A stretch of 64,000 nt of DNA from Pseudomonas sp. ICMP22404 (GTDB lineage Bacteria; Pseudomonadota; Gammaproteobacteria; Pseudomonadales; Pseudomonadaceae), in the NCBI RefSeq assembly GCF_006227205.1, contig NZ_VCNG01000013.1, forward strand, positions 16,304 to 80,303, in the 5' to 3' direction. Within the stretch, counting starts at the first letter, position 1, and every line of letters begins with the position of its first letter. Positions 27,967 through 38,100 of this stretch are shown piece after piece. A program made the translations under genes and the position numbers. The notes beneath the pieces were generated by a model. It searched no databases. It was not told the DNA's origin and worked only from the letters and a program-made list of their open reading frames with translations.

Positions 27967-28659
27967 ATGCCGTCGGGGCGGCTTGATGTGGAACTGAGAC
28001 TGAGTTTTTTCGGCTTGACGCGCTCGATCGAGCCCCGCCGGTTTGCCCGCTACCGAAACGCCATCGTCGTCCTGGCCTCGGCATTGCTGGTGATTCCATT
28101 GGCTCTCTGGTTGCTGAGCCCGGCGGCGTTGCCGGACCTGGCCCATGGCAATGTCGCCGGCGCCCGGACCTTGGCCGAAGGCTGGGCCAAGGGGGAGGTG
28201 ATTGTGCTGGTGCGCCATGTCGAGCGCTGCGATCACTCCAAGGCTGAGTGTCTGAACGATCCCGCTGGCATCACTGACCGGGCCCGTGCCGTCGCGGTAG
28301 GTCTTGGTGCCCAGTTCGAGCACCTGGGCCTGGACAACACCGACATCTACAACAGTCCGGCCACCCGCACGGCCCAGACGGCGGGGTACATGTTCAACAA
28401 GGTGAGTGCTGGCGACGATTGGCTGATCAATTGCCGGCGTGACCTGTTGCGCAATGCCTTGGCCCACAAGGTAGCCGGGCACAACCTGATCCTGGTGACC
28501 CATAGCGAATGCATGCAGGCATTGGAAACCTCGCTCAAGCTACCGACCTCGACGTTTGGCTATGGTGCGTCGCTGTTTGTTTCCACAGCTGAGCCACAGG
28601 CGCCTCGGTTAATCGGTTTTATCGAAGCGTCTGACTGGCGTTCGGTGACATTTAAGTAA
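27967..28659 (+). CDS. Membrane-anchored histidine phosphatase family protein
   Basis: 230 residues. A cytoplasmic N-terminal tail is followed by one membrane helix (about 29-50, IVVLASALLVIPLALWLLSP), then a periplasmic histidine phosphatase domain with the RHVERC active-site motif near residue 82 and a second histidine in LVTHSECMQ near 178. Members with this layout include Ais, which removes phosphate from LPS core heptose. The next gene, 24 bases downstream, is a PAP2 lipid phosphatase, so the pair may trim phosphate from envelope glycolipids or recycle lipid carriers (inference). Confidence 0.85.
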   Translation: MPSGRLDVELRLSFFGLTRSIEPRRFARYRNAIVVLASALLVIPLALWLLSPAALPDLAHGNVAGARTLAEGWAKGEVIVLVRHVERCDHSKAECLNDPAGITDRARAVAVGLGAQFEHLGLDNTDIYNSPATRTAQTAGYMFNKVSAGDDWLINCRRDLLRNALAHKVAGHNLILVTHSECMQALETSLKLPTSTFGYGASLFVSTAEPQAPRLIGFIEASDWRSVTFK

Positions 28660-28683
28660 CTTTTCCCACGATTAGGACAGCCC

Positions 28684-29532
28684 ATGCTGACGTCTGCTCG
28701 CTCCCGTTTCTACGGGCTCAATCTCGGAATTCCCCTGGTTTGCGCTGCCGTGGTGTTCTTGCTGTTCGACATGACCCGCATCGACATTGCTTTCAGCGAT
28801 CTGTTCTATGACCCCGTGCACCAGCTGTTCCCCCTGGAACACGTAAAGCTGTTCGAAAAAATTACCCACAAATGGGCCAGGATCATTCCGAACTGGACCG
28901 GCGAGGCGGCCATCATCGGTGCGCTGTTGTCGTTTCTCTGGCCGATCTTCAAGCCGGAGAAGCGCCCTGGACTGCTGCGTTTCCTGGAGAAAACCCGGCT
29001 GGCCGCGCCGCTACGTTTTGCCTACAAGCACCGTCGTGATTTCCTCTATGTGGTCTTTGCATTTTCCCTCAGTACCGGGGTAATCCATTACCTCAAGGGA
29101 CATACCAGCGTGTATTGCCCGGTAGAAACCACCCAATACGCGGGCAAGATCGAGCACAAGGAGTGGTACCAGAACTTCGACCTGCTGAAGGTCGCCGGCG
29201 ACGGTCGCTGCTGGCCCGGCGGTCATGCTTCCGGTGGCTTTACCATGCTGGCGCTGTACTTCGTCGCACGCCGCTACCGCTGGCGATACTCGAAAGCGCT
29301 GATGTATGGCGCCCTGGGCTTGGGGTTTGTCTATGGCACAACGCGAGTCCTGCAGGGATGGCACTACATGTCCCATACATTTTGGGCAGGGATCTTCGTC
29401 TGGTTGAGTTGTTTGCTGATGGCGTTGGCTTTCTATGGGCGTGTGGCCTTGGAACAGCCGGTAGCGACCAAGGCTTCATTGCAGGATACGGAAGGCTTGC
29501 CTGGGCTGGCTGATCCACAGTCCTGCGCCTGA
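28684..29532 (+). CDS. PAP2-family (lipid) phosphatase
   Basis: 282 residues with about six membrane segments. The PAP2 motifs are present: a KGHTSVYCP block near residue 138 standing for motif 1, PGGHASGG near 179 for motif 2, and GTTRVLQGWHYMSHTFWAG near 219 for motif 3 with the catalytic histidine. Enzymes of this kind hydrolyse lipid A 1-phosphate, undecaprenyl pyrophosphate or phosphatidate on the periplasmic side. AGGA is six bases before the ATG. It is co-transcribed with the histidine phosphatase gene. The substrate is not determinable here. Confidence 0.88.
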   Translation: MLTSARSRFYGLNLGIPLVCAAVVFLLFDMTRIDIAFSDLFYDPVHQLFPLEHVKLFEKITHKWARIIPNWTGEAAIIGALLSFLWPIFKPEKRPGLLRFLEKTRLAAPLRFAYKHRRDFLYVVFAFSLSTGVIHYLKGHTSVYCPVETTQYAGKIEHKEWYQNFDLLKVAGDGRCWPGGHASGGFTMLALYFVARRYRWRYSKALMYGALGLGFVYGTTRVLQGWHYMSHTFWAGIFVWLSCLLMALAFYGRVALEQPVATKASLQDTEGLPGLADPQSCA

Positions 29533-29541
29533 ATCGCGGGC

Positions 29542-29568
29542 AAAAAAAAGCCCGCGGGAGAGCGGGCT
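29542..29568 (-). terminator. Orphan intrinsic terminator facing left
   Basis: Arms AGCCCGC/GCGGGCT with a six-base loop; on the minus strand the hairpin is followed by an eight-base T run. No minus-strand gene is visible to its right, so it may end a small RNA, or simply insulate the PAP2 gene. On the plus strand no T run follows. Confidence 0.6.
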
Positions 29569-29689
29569 AAAACCTTAGTTTCTTGAATGAGCGAGGGGAC
29601 TTTACCGAATCAAATGTGTGCGTAGGGTGAAGAAAAGTTCATGCGATCTCTCGTCATGACCGTTCCCTGGTACAGACCTGCCGAAATTC

Positions 29690-30052
29690 CCTGTGGGAGC
29701 GAGCCTGCTCGCGATGACGGTGTGTCAGTCAACATCTCTATTGAATGTACCGGCGCCATCGCGAGCAAGCTCAGCTCCCACAGCAATCTGTTGTGAATGA
29801 AAATCCGTGTGACGCCCTGGATCCCTTGTGGGAGCGAGCCTGCTCGCGATGACGGTGTGTCAGTCACATCTCTGTTGAATGTACAGACGCCATCGCGAGC
29901 AAGCTCAGCTCCCACAGCGATCTGTGTGAACGAAAATCCATGTGTCGCCCTGGATTTCTTGTGGGAGCCGAGCTTGCTCGCGATGACGGTGTGTCAGTCA
30001 ACATCTCTATTGAATGTACAGACGCCATCGCGAGCAAGCTTGGCTCCCACAG
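29690..30052. repeat. Tandem array of three REPINs (134-base period)
   Basis: Three inverted REP pairs begin at about 29690, 29824 and 29958, with the same internal text (GATGACGGTGTGTCAGTCA) and similar spacers between them. The array has grown by duplication of a unit of 134 bases. It sits in the 859-base gap between the PAP2 gene and cdiB. Apart from these repeats and two terminators I see no gene in 29533-30391. Confidence 0.92.
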
Positions 30053-30170
30053 GTTCGGTGGTGCCTGATCTCGCTCTGGGACAGGCCGACGACTCCGTGG
30101 TGAGGGAGCTTGCTCCCGCTGGGCTGCCGGCAGCCATGCTTTGCGGGGCTCCGCTACAGTCGAGGTTAAC

Positions 30171-30201
30171 GACGCGTCTTGTGAGACACGTCTCTTTTTT
30201 T
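30171..30201 (+). terminator. Intrinsic terminator upstream of cdiB
   Basis: GACGCGTCT and AGACACGTC form a nine-base stem with one mismatch around a TGTG loop, followed by TCTTTTTTT. No coding gene ends just before it, so it either ends a small RNA from 30060-30170 or stops leakage from the REP region. About 190 bases of promoter space remain before cdiB. Confidence 0.6.
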
Positions 30202-30391
30202 AACAGAAAATTCCCTCCCCCTTGAACCGAAAGCGATATGCACAGTCTGGTATGCGCGTGGTTTTGCGTATCAGCAGCGTGAGCGGTTTTCGAGGCAGCC
30301 TTGAGCGCCTGGCACCTTCGAAAACAGCACTGGAGACCTGTCTTCAGTCAGCTCGCGAGCGTGCTGTCATTTCCGTATCGAGGGATCGAAC

Positions 30392-32098
30392 ATGTTCTCA
30401 CCCGCCCATTGGGCGAGGTTGTGCCTGGCTTTGCTGTGCCTGTCTCCGCTTACCCTGGCTCTCGCCGCCCCGACTCCTGGTGAAACCGACCTGATCCGCG
30501 AGCGCCAGAACCGTTTGCTCGAAGAGCAGCGCCGCCGTCTGGAAGAGCTCAAGGACTTGCCCGGCCAGGAGGCGAAACCGACCCAGCCGACCGCGCCGGC
30601 CGATACCCGTTGCTTCCCCATCAAGACCATCGAACTCAAGGGCGCCGACAGCCTCTCGGCCCGTGAGCGCGAGCGGCTGCTTGAGCCCTACATCGGCCAA
30701 TGCCTGGGCGTGCCCCAGCTCAATGAACTGCTCAAGGTCATCACCGACCATTACATCGAAAAAGGCCTGGTCACCAGTCGTGCCTACCTGCCGCAGCAAG
30801 ATCTCTCCAGCGGTCACCTCCAAGTGCTGGTGGTCGAAGGCCGGCTCGAAGGCCTGAAAGGTGCCGAGAACAGCCAACTGTCGGAGCGTGAACTGGCTAT
30901 GGCGTTTCCCGGCAAGACCGGCGAGCTGGTCAACCTGCGAGAAATCGAGCAGATGGTGGACCAGCTCAACCGCCTGCCGTCGAACCAGGCGCAGATGGAG
31001 CTGACCCCCGGCCAGAACGTCGGCGGCAGTGAAGTGCTGGTCAAGAATACCCCGCAAAAGCCCTGGCGCGCCGGGCTGTCCCGCAGCAACGACGGCCAGC
31101 GCAGCACCGGCGAGCAGCAGTGGGGCACCCGCTTCGAGTGGGACAGTCCACTGGGCCTGGCCGATCAATTGATGCTGCGCGGCGGTCATGACGCGATGAG
31201 CGATCACCAGCACACCTCCCGCAACGCCATGCTCTATTACAACCTGCCGTTTGGTTGGTGGAACATCAGCTACACCTACAGCCAGAGCGAGTACCGCTCA
31301 CAGATCGCGGCCAACGGTTTCAACTTCAAGCAGAGCGGCGACAGCCAGAACCATCAGTTGCGGGTCGAGCGTGTCATCCATCGCGATGCCATGAGCAAGA
31401 CCTCCCTCAACACCGGGTTGGCGTATCTGCGCAGCAATAACTTCATCGAAGACAGCAAGCTCAGCGATAGCAGCAATCGCATCAGTGAGGCGCAGTTCGG
31501 TATCAACCACGGCCGTCGGGTCGGCAGTGCCTTCGTCAACCTGGACCTGGGCATGCAGCAAGGCATCGGCGCGTTCGATGCCCAGGGCGACCATGACCCG
31601 GGCCGCGGACTGCCGAATGCGCGCTACCGCAAATACACCGCCACCGTCAGCTACCTGCAACCCTTCCAGCTATGGGGCGAGTCCCTCAGCTTCAGCAGCC
31701 TGATGACCGGCCAGCGCAGCGAGGATGCGCTGTTCGCGCCGCAACGCATAAGCCTGGGCGGGGAGTCCTCGATTCGGGGTTACAAGGACCAGTCGTTGGC
31801 TGGCGACAGCGGTGGCTATTGGCGCAACGACCTGCGCTGGAGCCGCCCGGTGACCCTGGAGTGGCTGCGTCCGGTGTTTGCCGAATACGGCACCAGCCTC
31901 GGTTATGACCAGGGCGTGATACGCGGCAATCACTACAACAAGGAACCGAGCGGGCGCATGTCGAGCAACTCAGTGGAGTTGTTCGCCCGCGGCGAGCACC
32001 TGAGCGCCAGCGTCACCTTCGCCCACTCCCTGGAACGTCCGGCTGCCCTGACCGAGCGCGAAGCGCCGATCTATTTCCGCGTGGAAGCTCTTTTTTAA
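30392..32098 (+). CDS. cdiB: Two-partner secretion outer-membrane transporter (CdiB/ShlB/FhaC family)
   Basis: 568 residues with a signal peptide (cleavage likely near residue 25, LALA-AP), a glutamate/arginine-rich plug helix, a ShlB-type POTRA region (about 75-225, including RAYLPQQDLSSGHLQVLVVEG cut short here) and a 16-strand barrel ending in the phenylalanine-terminated VEALF. The SLGGESSIRGY segment is the conserved barrel motif. It exports the adjacent cdiA product across the outer membrane. The stop is 39 bases before the cdiA start, so the two genes form an operon. Confidence 0.92.
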   Translation: MFSPAHWARLCLALLCLSPLTLALAAPTPGETDLIRERQNRLLEEQRRRLEELKDLPGQEAKPTQPTAPADTRCFPIKTIELKGADSLSARERERLLEPYIGQCLGVPQLNELLKVITDHYIEKGLVTSRAYLPQQDLSSGHLQVLVVEGRLEGLKGAENSQLSERELAMAFPGKTGELVNLREIEQMVDQLNRLPSNQAQMELTPGQNVGGSEVLVKNTPQKPWRAGLSRSNDGQRSTGEQQWGTRFEWDSPLGLADQLMLRGGHDAMSDHQHTSRNAMLYYNLPFGWWNISYTYSQSEYRSQIAANGFNFKQSGDSQNHQLRVERVIHRDAMSKTSLNTGLAYLRSNNFIEDSKLSDSSNRISEAQFGINHGRRVGSAFVNLDLGMQQGIGAFDAQGDHDPGRGLPNARYRKYTATVSYLQPFQLWGESLSFSSLMTGQRSEDALFAPQRISLGGESSIRGYKDQSLAGDSGGYWRNDLRWSRPVTLEWLRPVFAEYGTSLGYDQGVIRGNHYNKEPSGRMSSNSVELFARGEHLSASVTFAHSLERPAALTEREAPIYFRVEALF

Positions 32099-32137
32099 AT
32101 TCTGCCCTTTTAAATGCTGTAGCAACGAGACCTGATC

Positions 32138-35100
32138 ATGGACGACCGCCAATACGCCTTGCTGGCCCGCCAACCTTCTGCCGCCCTGAAAACCCGAGAA
32201 CTGTTCTGGGGCATGCCCAAGCGCGGCCTGGCGTTCCTGTTGGCCAACGTCATGTTCTGGCAACCGATGTGGGCCCAGGCCGACGGCATCGTCGTCAGTG
32301 CGCCGGGCACCAGCCTCGGCCAGGCGGGCAACGGCGTGCCCATCGTCAACATCGCCAAGCCCAACGGCAGCGGTCTGTCCCACAACCAGTTCAAGGACTA
32401 CAACGTCGGCAGCAACGGCGTCATTCTCAATAACGCCACCAACCCGGCTCAATCCACGCAGTTGGGCGGGATCATCCTCGGCAACCCTAATCTGAAGGGG
32501 ACGGCGGCCCGGGTCATTCTCAACGAAGTCAACGGTGGCAGCCCCAGCCAGTTGCGCGGCTACACCGAAGTGGCGGGGCAGTCGGCCCACGTCATCGTCG
32601 CCAACCCCTATGGCATCACCTGTAATGGTTGCGGTTTCATCAACACTCCGCAGGCGACCCTGACCACCGGCAAACCAGTCATTGAAAACGGCCAACTCCG
32701 GAGCTACCAGGTCGACCAGGGCAGCGTCACCGTCGAAGGCGCGGGCCTCAACGCCAACAACGTCGACCGCTTCGAAATCATCACCCGCAGCGCCAGGATC
32801 AACGCCGAGATCCAGGCCAGGAACCTGACCATCGTCGCCGGCCGCAACGACGTCGACGCATCCACCCTCAACGCCACCGCCCGGGCCGACGACGGCAGCG
32901 CCAAGCCGCAACTGGCCATCGACTCCTCGGCCCTGGGCGGCATGTACGCCGGGGCGATCAAGCTGGTGGGCACCGAGGCCGGCGTCGGGGTGAAGCTGGA
33001 CGGCAAACTGATCGCCAGCGGTGGCGACATCCAGCTCGATGCCAATGGGCATTTGAGCCTGGCCCAGACCGCTGCAGCCGGTGCCGTCAACGTCAACGCC
33101 GCCAGTCTCGACGCCCAGAGACCGGTCTACGCCGGCACCGCGTTGACCGTGAAAACCCAGGGCGACCTGACGAGCCAGAACAACCTGGTGGCCCGCGACA
33201 GCATTCGCCTGGACAGCGGCGGCACCCTGCGTAACAACGGGATCATCGAAGCTGGGGTCAACGCCGATAACACGCGCAATACCAGCGGCGACGTCACCCT
33301 CACCGCCAAACAACTGAACAACAGCGGCAAAACAGTCGCTGCCAGTCGCGACCTGACGGTGACCACGACCGATACGTTGAACAACCAGGGCGGTACGCTC
33401 AGCGGCCAGCGCAAGACCACCGTCACGGCCAAGGTCGTGGATAACCGCGCCAAAGGCCGCATCCTGGGCAATACCGAGGTGAACGTTAAGGCCGATCAAG
33501 TGCTCAACGGCAGCGGCGGCCTGATCAATAGCCAGGACGTCTTGCAAGTGATGGCGGGCCAGTTGGATAACAACGCCGGTGAACTGTCGAGCCTGAACAC
33601 CGCGACGCTGGTGCTCGGTAGCCTGGACAACCTCACCGGCCTGGTGATGACCGGCAAGCAGCTGGATATCACCGCGACCGGCGCGGTCAACAACCAGGGC
33701 GGCGAACTGTCGACCCAAGGCCTGATGACCCTCAAGGCGGCAAGCCTGAACAACCGCGACAAGGGCACCATCGCCGCCAACGGCAACCTGATCGTGACCG
33801 CCACGAAAGGGGCAATCGACAACGGCAACAATGGCCTGATTGCCAGCCGCAACGCCGAGCTGAAGGTGACCGCCGCCAGCCTGGACAACGCCAAGGGCAC
33901 CCTGCAGGGCAAAGGATTGGTGAAGGTCGACATTGCGGGCGATATCGATAACCAGGCCGGCTCGATCATCGCCCAGGACGCGAACCTGAATGTCTTCGCC
34001 ACCAACCTGGACAACCGCGGCGGTGTGCTGTCCAGCGTCAAGGCTGCGCTGGAGGCGCAGGTCAGCGGCGTGCTGAAAAACGGCCATGACCTGAATGGCC
34101 AGGGCGGCACGATCCAGGCGAAAGGCCTGACCCTCGAAGCCCTCGCCGGGCTGTTCAACGACGGCGGACGCATCGCGGCGCAGGCTGGGGATGCCGTGCT
34201 CGATACCGGCAGCGCCCGTTTCGACAACAGCAACGGCGGCCTCTATGCCAGCGGCAAGGTGAAGGTCGACGCCCTGAACCTGGACAACAGCCACGGCCAG
34301 ATCAGTGCCAGGCAGATCGATCTCAACCTCAACGGTATTCTGAACAATACCCAAGGCATCATCGAAGGCGACAACAGCCTGGATGTCCTCGCCGCCAGCC
34401 TCGTCAATCACAACGGCCAGCTGCGCACGCTGGGCCGCGACAGCACCACCGTGTTCTCCATCGGTGGCCTGTTCGACAACAGCAACGGCACCCTGGAAAC
34501 CGTCAGTAACGACGTCGGCTTCACCCTCGGCAGCCTGAACAACCAGAGCGGCAAGCTGCGCCACATCGGTGCCGGCGCATTCGGCCTGAACCTCACGCAA
34601 TTGGGCGCAGTCGGCGGCAGCCTGGTGACCTACGGCACCCTCGTGCTCGATGCTGACCGCTGGACCAACAGCACCTCGATCCAGGCCGAACACCTCACCG
34701 TCAACGTCAAGCACCTGACCCAGACTGCGACCGGCCAGTTACTCAGCGCCAACAGCTTTACCGGCACCGGTATCGACTGGCGCAACGACGGCCTGATCGG
34801 CAGCGACGGCTTGATCGATGTCCAGCTCTCCGGCCAATACGCGGGTAACGGCCGCTTGAGCAGCCTGGGCACCTTGGGCCTCAAGGCCGCACTGATCGAT
34901 CTTGAGGAAAACGCCAGTGTCGCCGGCGGTGGGAATACCACGGTGCATGCCGACGGCGTATTCAACAACCGCGGCCGCGTGACCTCGGCGGCGGGCATGA
35001 ATGTCACGGCGCAGGGCATCAATAACCAGGGCACCCTGGGCAGCGCCGGGTTGCTGAGCGTTGGCACCGGTGCACTGCACAACGAAAACGGCCTGATCTT

Positions 35101-38100
35101 CAGCGGTGCCGACATGGCCCTGAAGGTCGACAGCCTGACCAACCTCAACGCCGACATCTACAGCCTGGGCAACCTGAGCATCGACCGTGACGGCCTGGGC
35201 ACGAAGGCCTCCAGCATCGTCAACAGCTCGGGTTCGCTGCAAAGCGACGGCAACATGAACCTGGCCGCCAGCACGATTGAAAACGTGCGAACCCTATTGA
35301 CCACCCACGACGCCGGCATCTACACCGCGTCGATCAGGGAAGTCGCCTGCATCGAAGGCGTCAACGCTGGGGATTGCAGCGGCGGCAAGGAAAACCACGT
35401 CTGGCAGATCATCCAGCGTGACAAGTTTGAGGTCACCGCCGCCAGCGTGGCCTCCAGCATCACCTCCGGCGGCAACCTGAATATCCGGGCCGGTGACCTG
35501 ACCAATAGCAGCAGTACCATCGGCGCAGGCGGCGCCCTCACCGCCAACCTCGTCAGCCTGAACAACATCGGCATCGAAACCCACGACACCGAAACCTCGC
35601 GCACCTTCGTGTCCGAGCGCACGCGCAGTCCTGGCGGCTGGCGTACCCTCGCCGATAATTTCACCAACAAGTACTGGTTCCAGAGCCCCGGCTACAACCC
35701 TGCCAACCTCGGCGGCCTGGAAGCTGACATGAGCCGTTTCATCGGCACGACCGAGCGCGAACTACTGCAATTCGGCAGCAGCCGGGCCCTGTCCCACGAT
35801 ACCCAGACCTACGCCGCGATCATCCAGTCCGGCGGTGCAATCGATATCCGCACCCAGAGCAACGCCAACAACAGTGTCATCCGGGGCGGCTACAACTACG
35901 TCGGCGCCGGCCCGCGCACCGACACGGGCGCCGACGGGCAATTTTCAACCCGCATCACCGTCAACCAACAGCTCTCACCCGACCTCGCCCAACAGCAAGT
36001 CAACCCGGTAACCCTGCCCGGCTTCGACCTGCCCACCGGCCAGAACGGCCTGTTCCGCCTGAACGAAGGTAGCGGCACTCCGACCCAAGGCAGCGGCCTG
36101 ACCCAAGTGCGCGGCCTGCCGGACCGCTCGTTCCAGGCCAACCCGCAAAAATACCTGATCGAAACCAACCCGACGCTGACCGACATGCGCCGGTTCATGA
36201 GCTCGGATTACCTGCTGTCCAACCTGGGTTACGACCCCGACGATGCGGCCAAGCGCCTGGGCGACGGCTTCTACGAACAACGCCTGATTCAGCAAGCCGT
36301 CATCGCCCGCACCGGCCAGCGTTTCCTCGACGGCCAGACCTCCGATGAAGGCATGTTCAAGTACCTGATGAACAACGCCATCGCCAGCAAGGACGCCCTC
36401 AACCTGTCCTTGGGCGTAAGCCTGACCGGCGAACAGGTCGCGGCGCTGACCCACGACATCGTCTGGATGGAAAACCAGACGGTGAACGGCCAGCAAGTGC
36501 TGGTGCCGGTGCTTTACCTGGCGAACGCCAACCATCGGCTGGCGCCGAATGGGGCGTTGATCCAGGGCAGCGACGTCACGTTGATTGCCGGTAAGAACCT
36601 GAACAACGCCGGGACGTTGCGGGCGTCCAATAACCTGGTTGCCACGGCTAACGACAGCCTGGTGAACAGTGGGTTGCTGGAGGCGGGGAATCGGCTGGAT
36701 GCGTTGGCGAGTAATGATCTGACTAACCGGGCGGGTGGGGTTATTTCTGGCCGGGATGTCAGCGTTGTTGCGCTTGCGGGGGATGTGACCAACGAGCGGA
36801 CTGTCACCCGTCATGCCAGCAGCACGGGCTACAAGACTGAGCAGCGGGATTTCGTCGACAGCGCGGCGCGGATCGAGGCGAGTCATGACCTGAGCGTGGG
36901 TACCGGGCGCGATCTCAACAACGCGGGCGGCGCGCTGAAGAGCGGTAACGACACCACCTTGCGCGCTGCCAGGGATCTGAAGATTACGGCTGCCGAGCAG
37001 GCCGATAGCAACCGGTTGGGTAACCGATATCGGGATCAAACCATCACCCAGAACGGTTCCAGCGTTACGGCTGGCGGTGATCTGAACGTAACGGCCGGAC
37101 AGGACCTGAGGGTTGTAGCAAGCAACCTCATCGCCCAGACCGCTTTGGCGCTGAGCGCCGGGCGAGATATCGCTATCGAGTCCGCCGCCAACGAAAGCCA
37201 CCGTTCTTCGCAAAGCAAAAAAATCAAAAGCAGCAACGACCTTGTTCGCCAGCAGTCCTCGGTTGTCCAGTCGGGCGGGAATCTAAGCGTCCAAGCGGGG
37301 CAGGACCTGAGCCTGGTCGCCAGCCGCCTGAAAGGCGCCGGGAATGTTGCCCTCGATGCCAGTCGAGACATCAATCTCTTGTCGGCAAAGGACGAAACGG
37401 CCGAGTTCTATTCGAAGAAAAGCAAAGGCTCCTTTGGCCGCAGCAAAAGCGAACAGCGGGAAAGTTACGACAGCACCAATGTCGCGTCGGTGGTCGAGGC
37501 CGGACAAGACCTGACCGTCAACACCCGCAAAAACGCCAATGGTGGCATGAGCATCAATGGTGGGCGCGATGTAACGGTCGTTGGCAGCCAGCTCAAGGCT
37601 CAGGGTGACCTGATGCTGGGGGGCACGGGTGATATCGCCGTGCTATCGGGGGTTGAAGAGCACGGTTCCTACAGCAAGAAGACCAAATCGGGTTTCCTCG
37701 GCCTGTCCAAAAGCGGCAAGAGCGAACTGAAGACCACCGCGTCTCAGGTCGCCAGTGAACTGGACGCAGGCAACGATGTGGTGGTGGCCGCCGGCAACGA
37801 TCTACGTGTGCGGGCCAGCCAAACCACCGCTGGCAATGATGTCGAGCTACGTGCGGGGTTGGTCAATAAAGAGGGCGATATCAATCTCGTCTCTGCCAAC
37901 GACACTGCTTATAGCCGTACTGAGGAATACAAGAAGAAAACCGGGCTTTCGGTTTCGGGTGGGTTCTTGTCGTTTGCTTCGGCCAAGGAGGCGGGGCGAA
38001 TAGCGCAGAGCAGTACCAGTGTGGGCAGTCAGGTGACGGCGGATCGTGACGCGATGCTGCAAGCAGAGCGCGATATCAATCTGATTGGCAGCGGTATCGA

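Noticed and set aside
31970..34714. A 914-residue open frame on the minus strand opposite cdiB/cdiA
   Set aside because: It is the complement of the repetitive GC-rich FHA repeats; composition (V/D/A/G/Q-rich) is typical of an antisense shadow, and the plus strand is clearly the gene.
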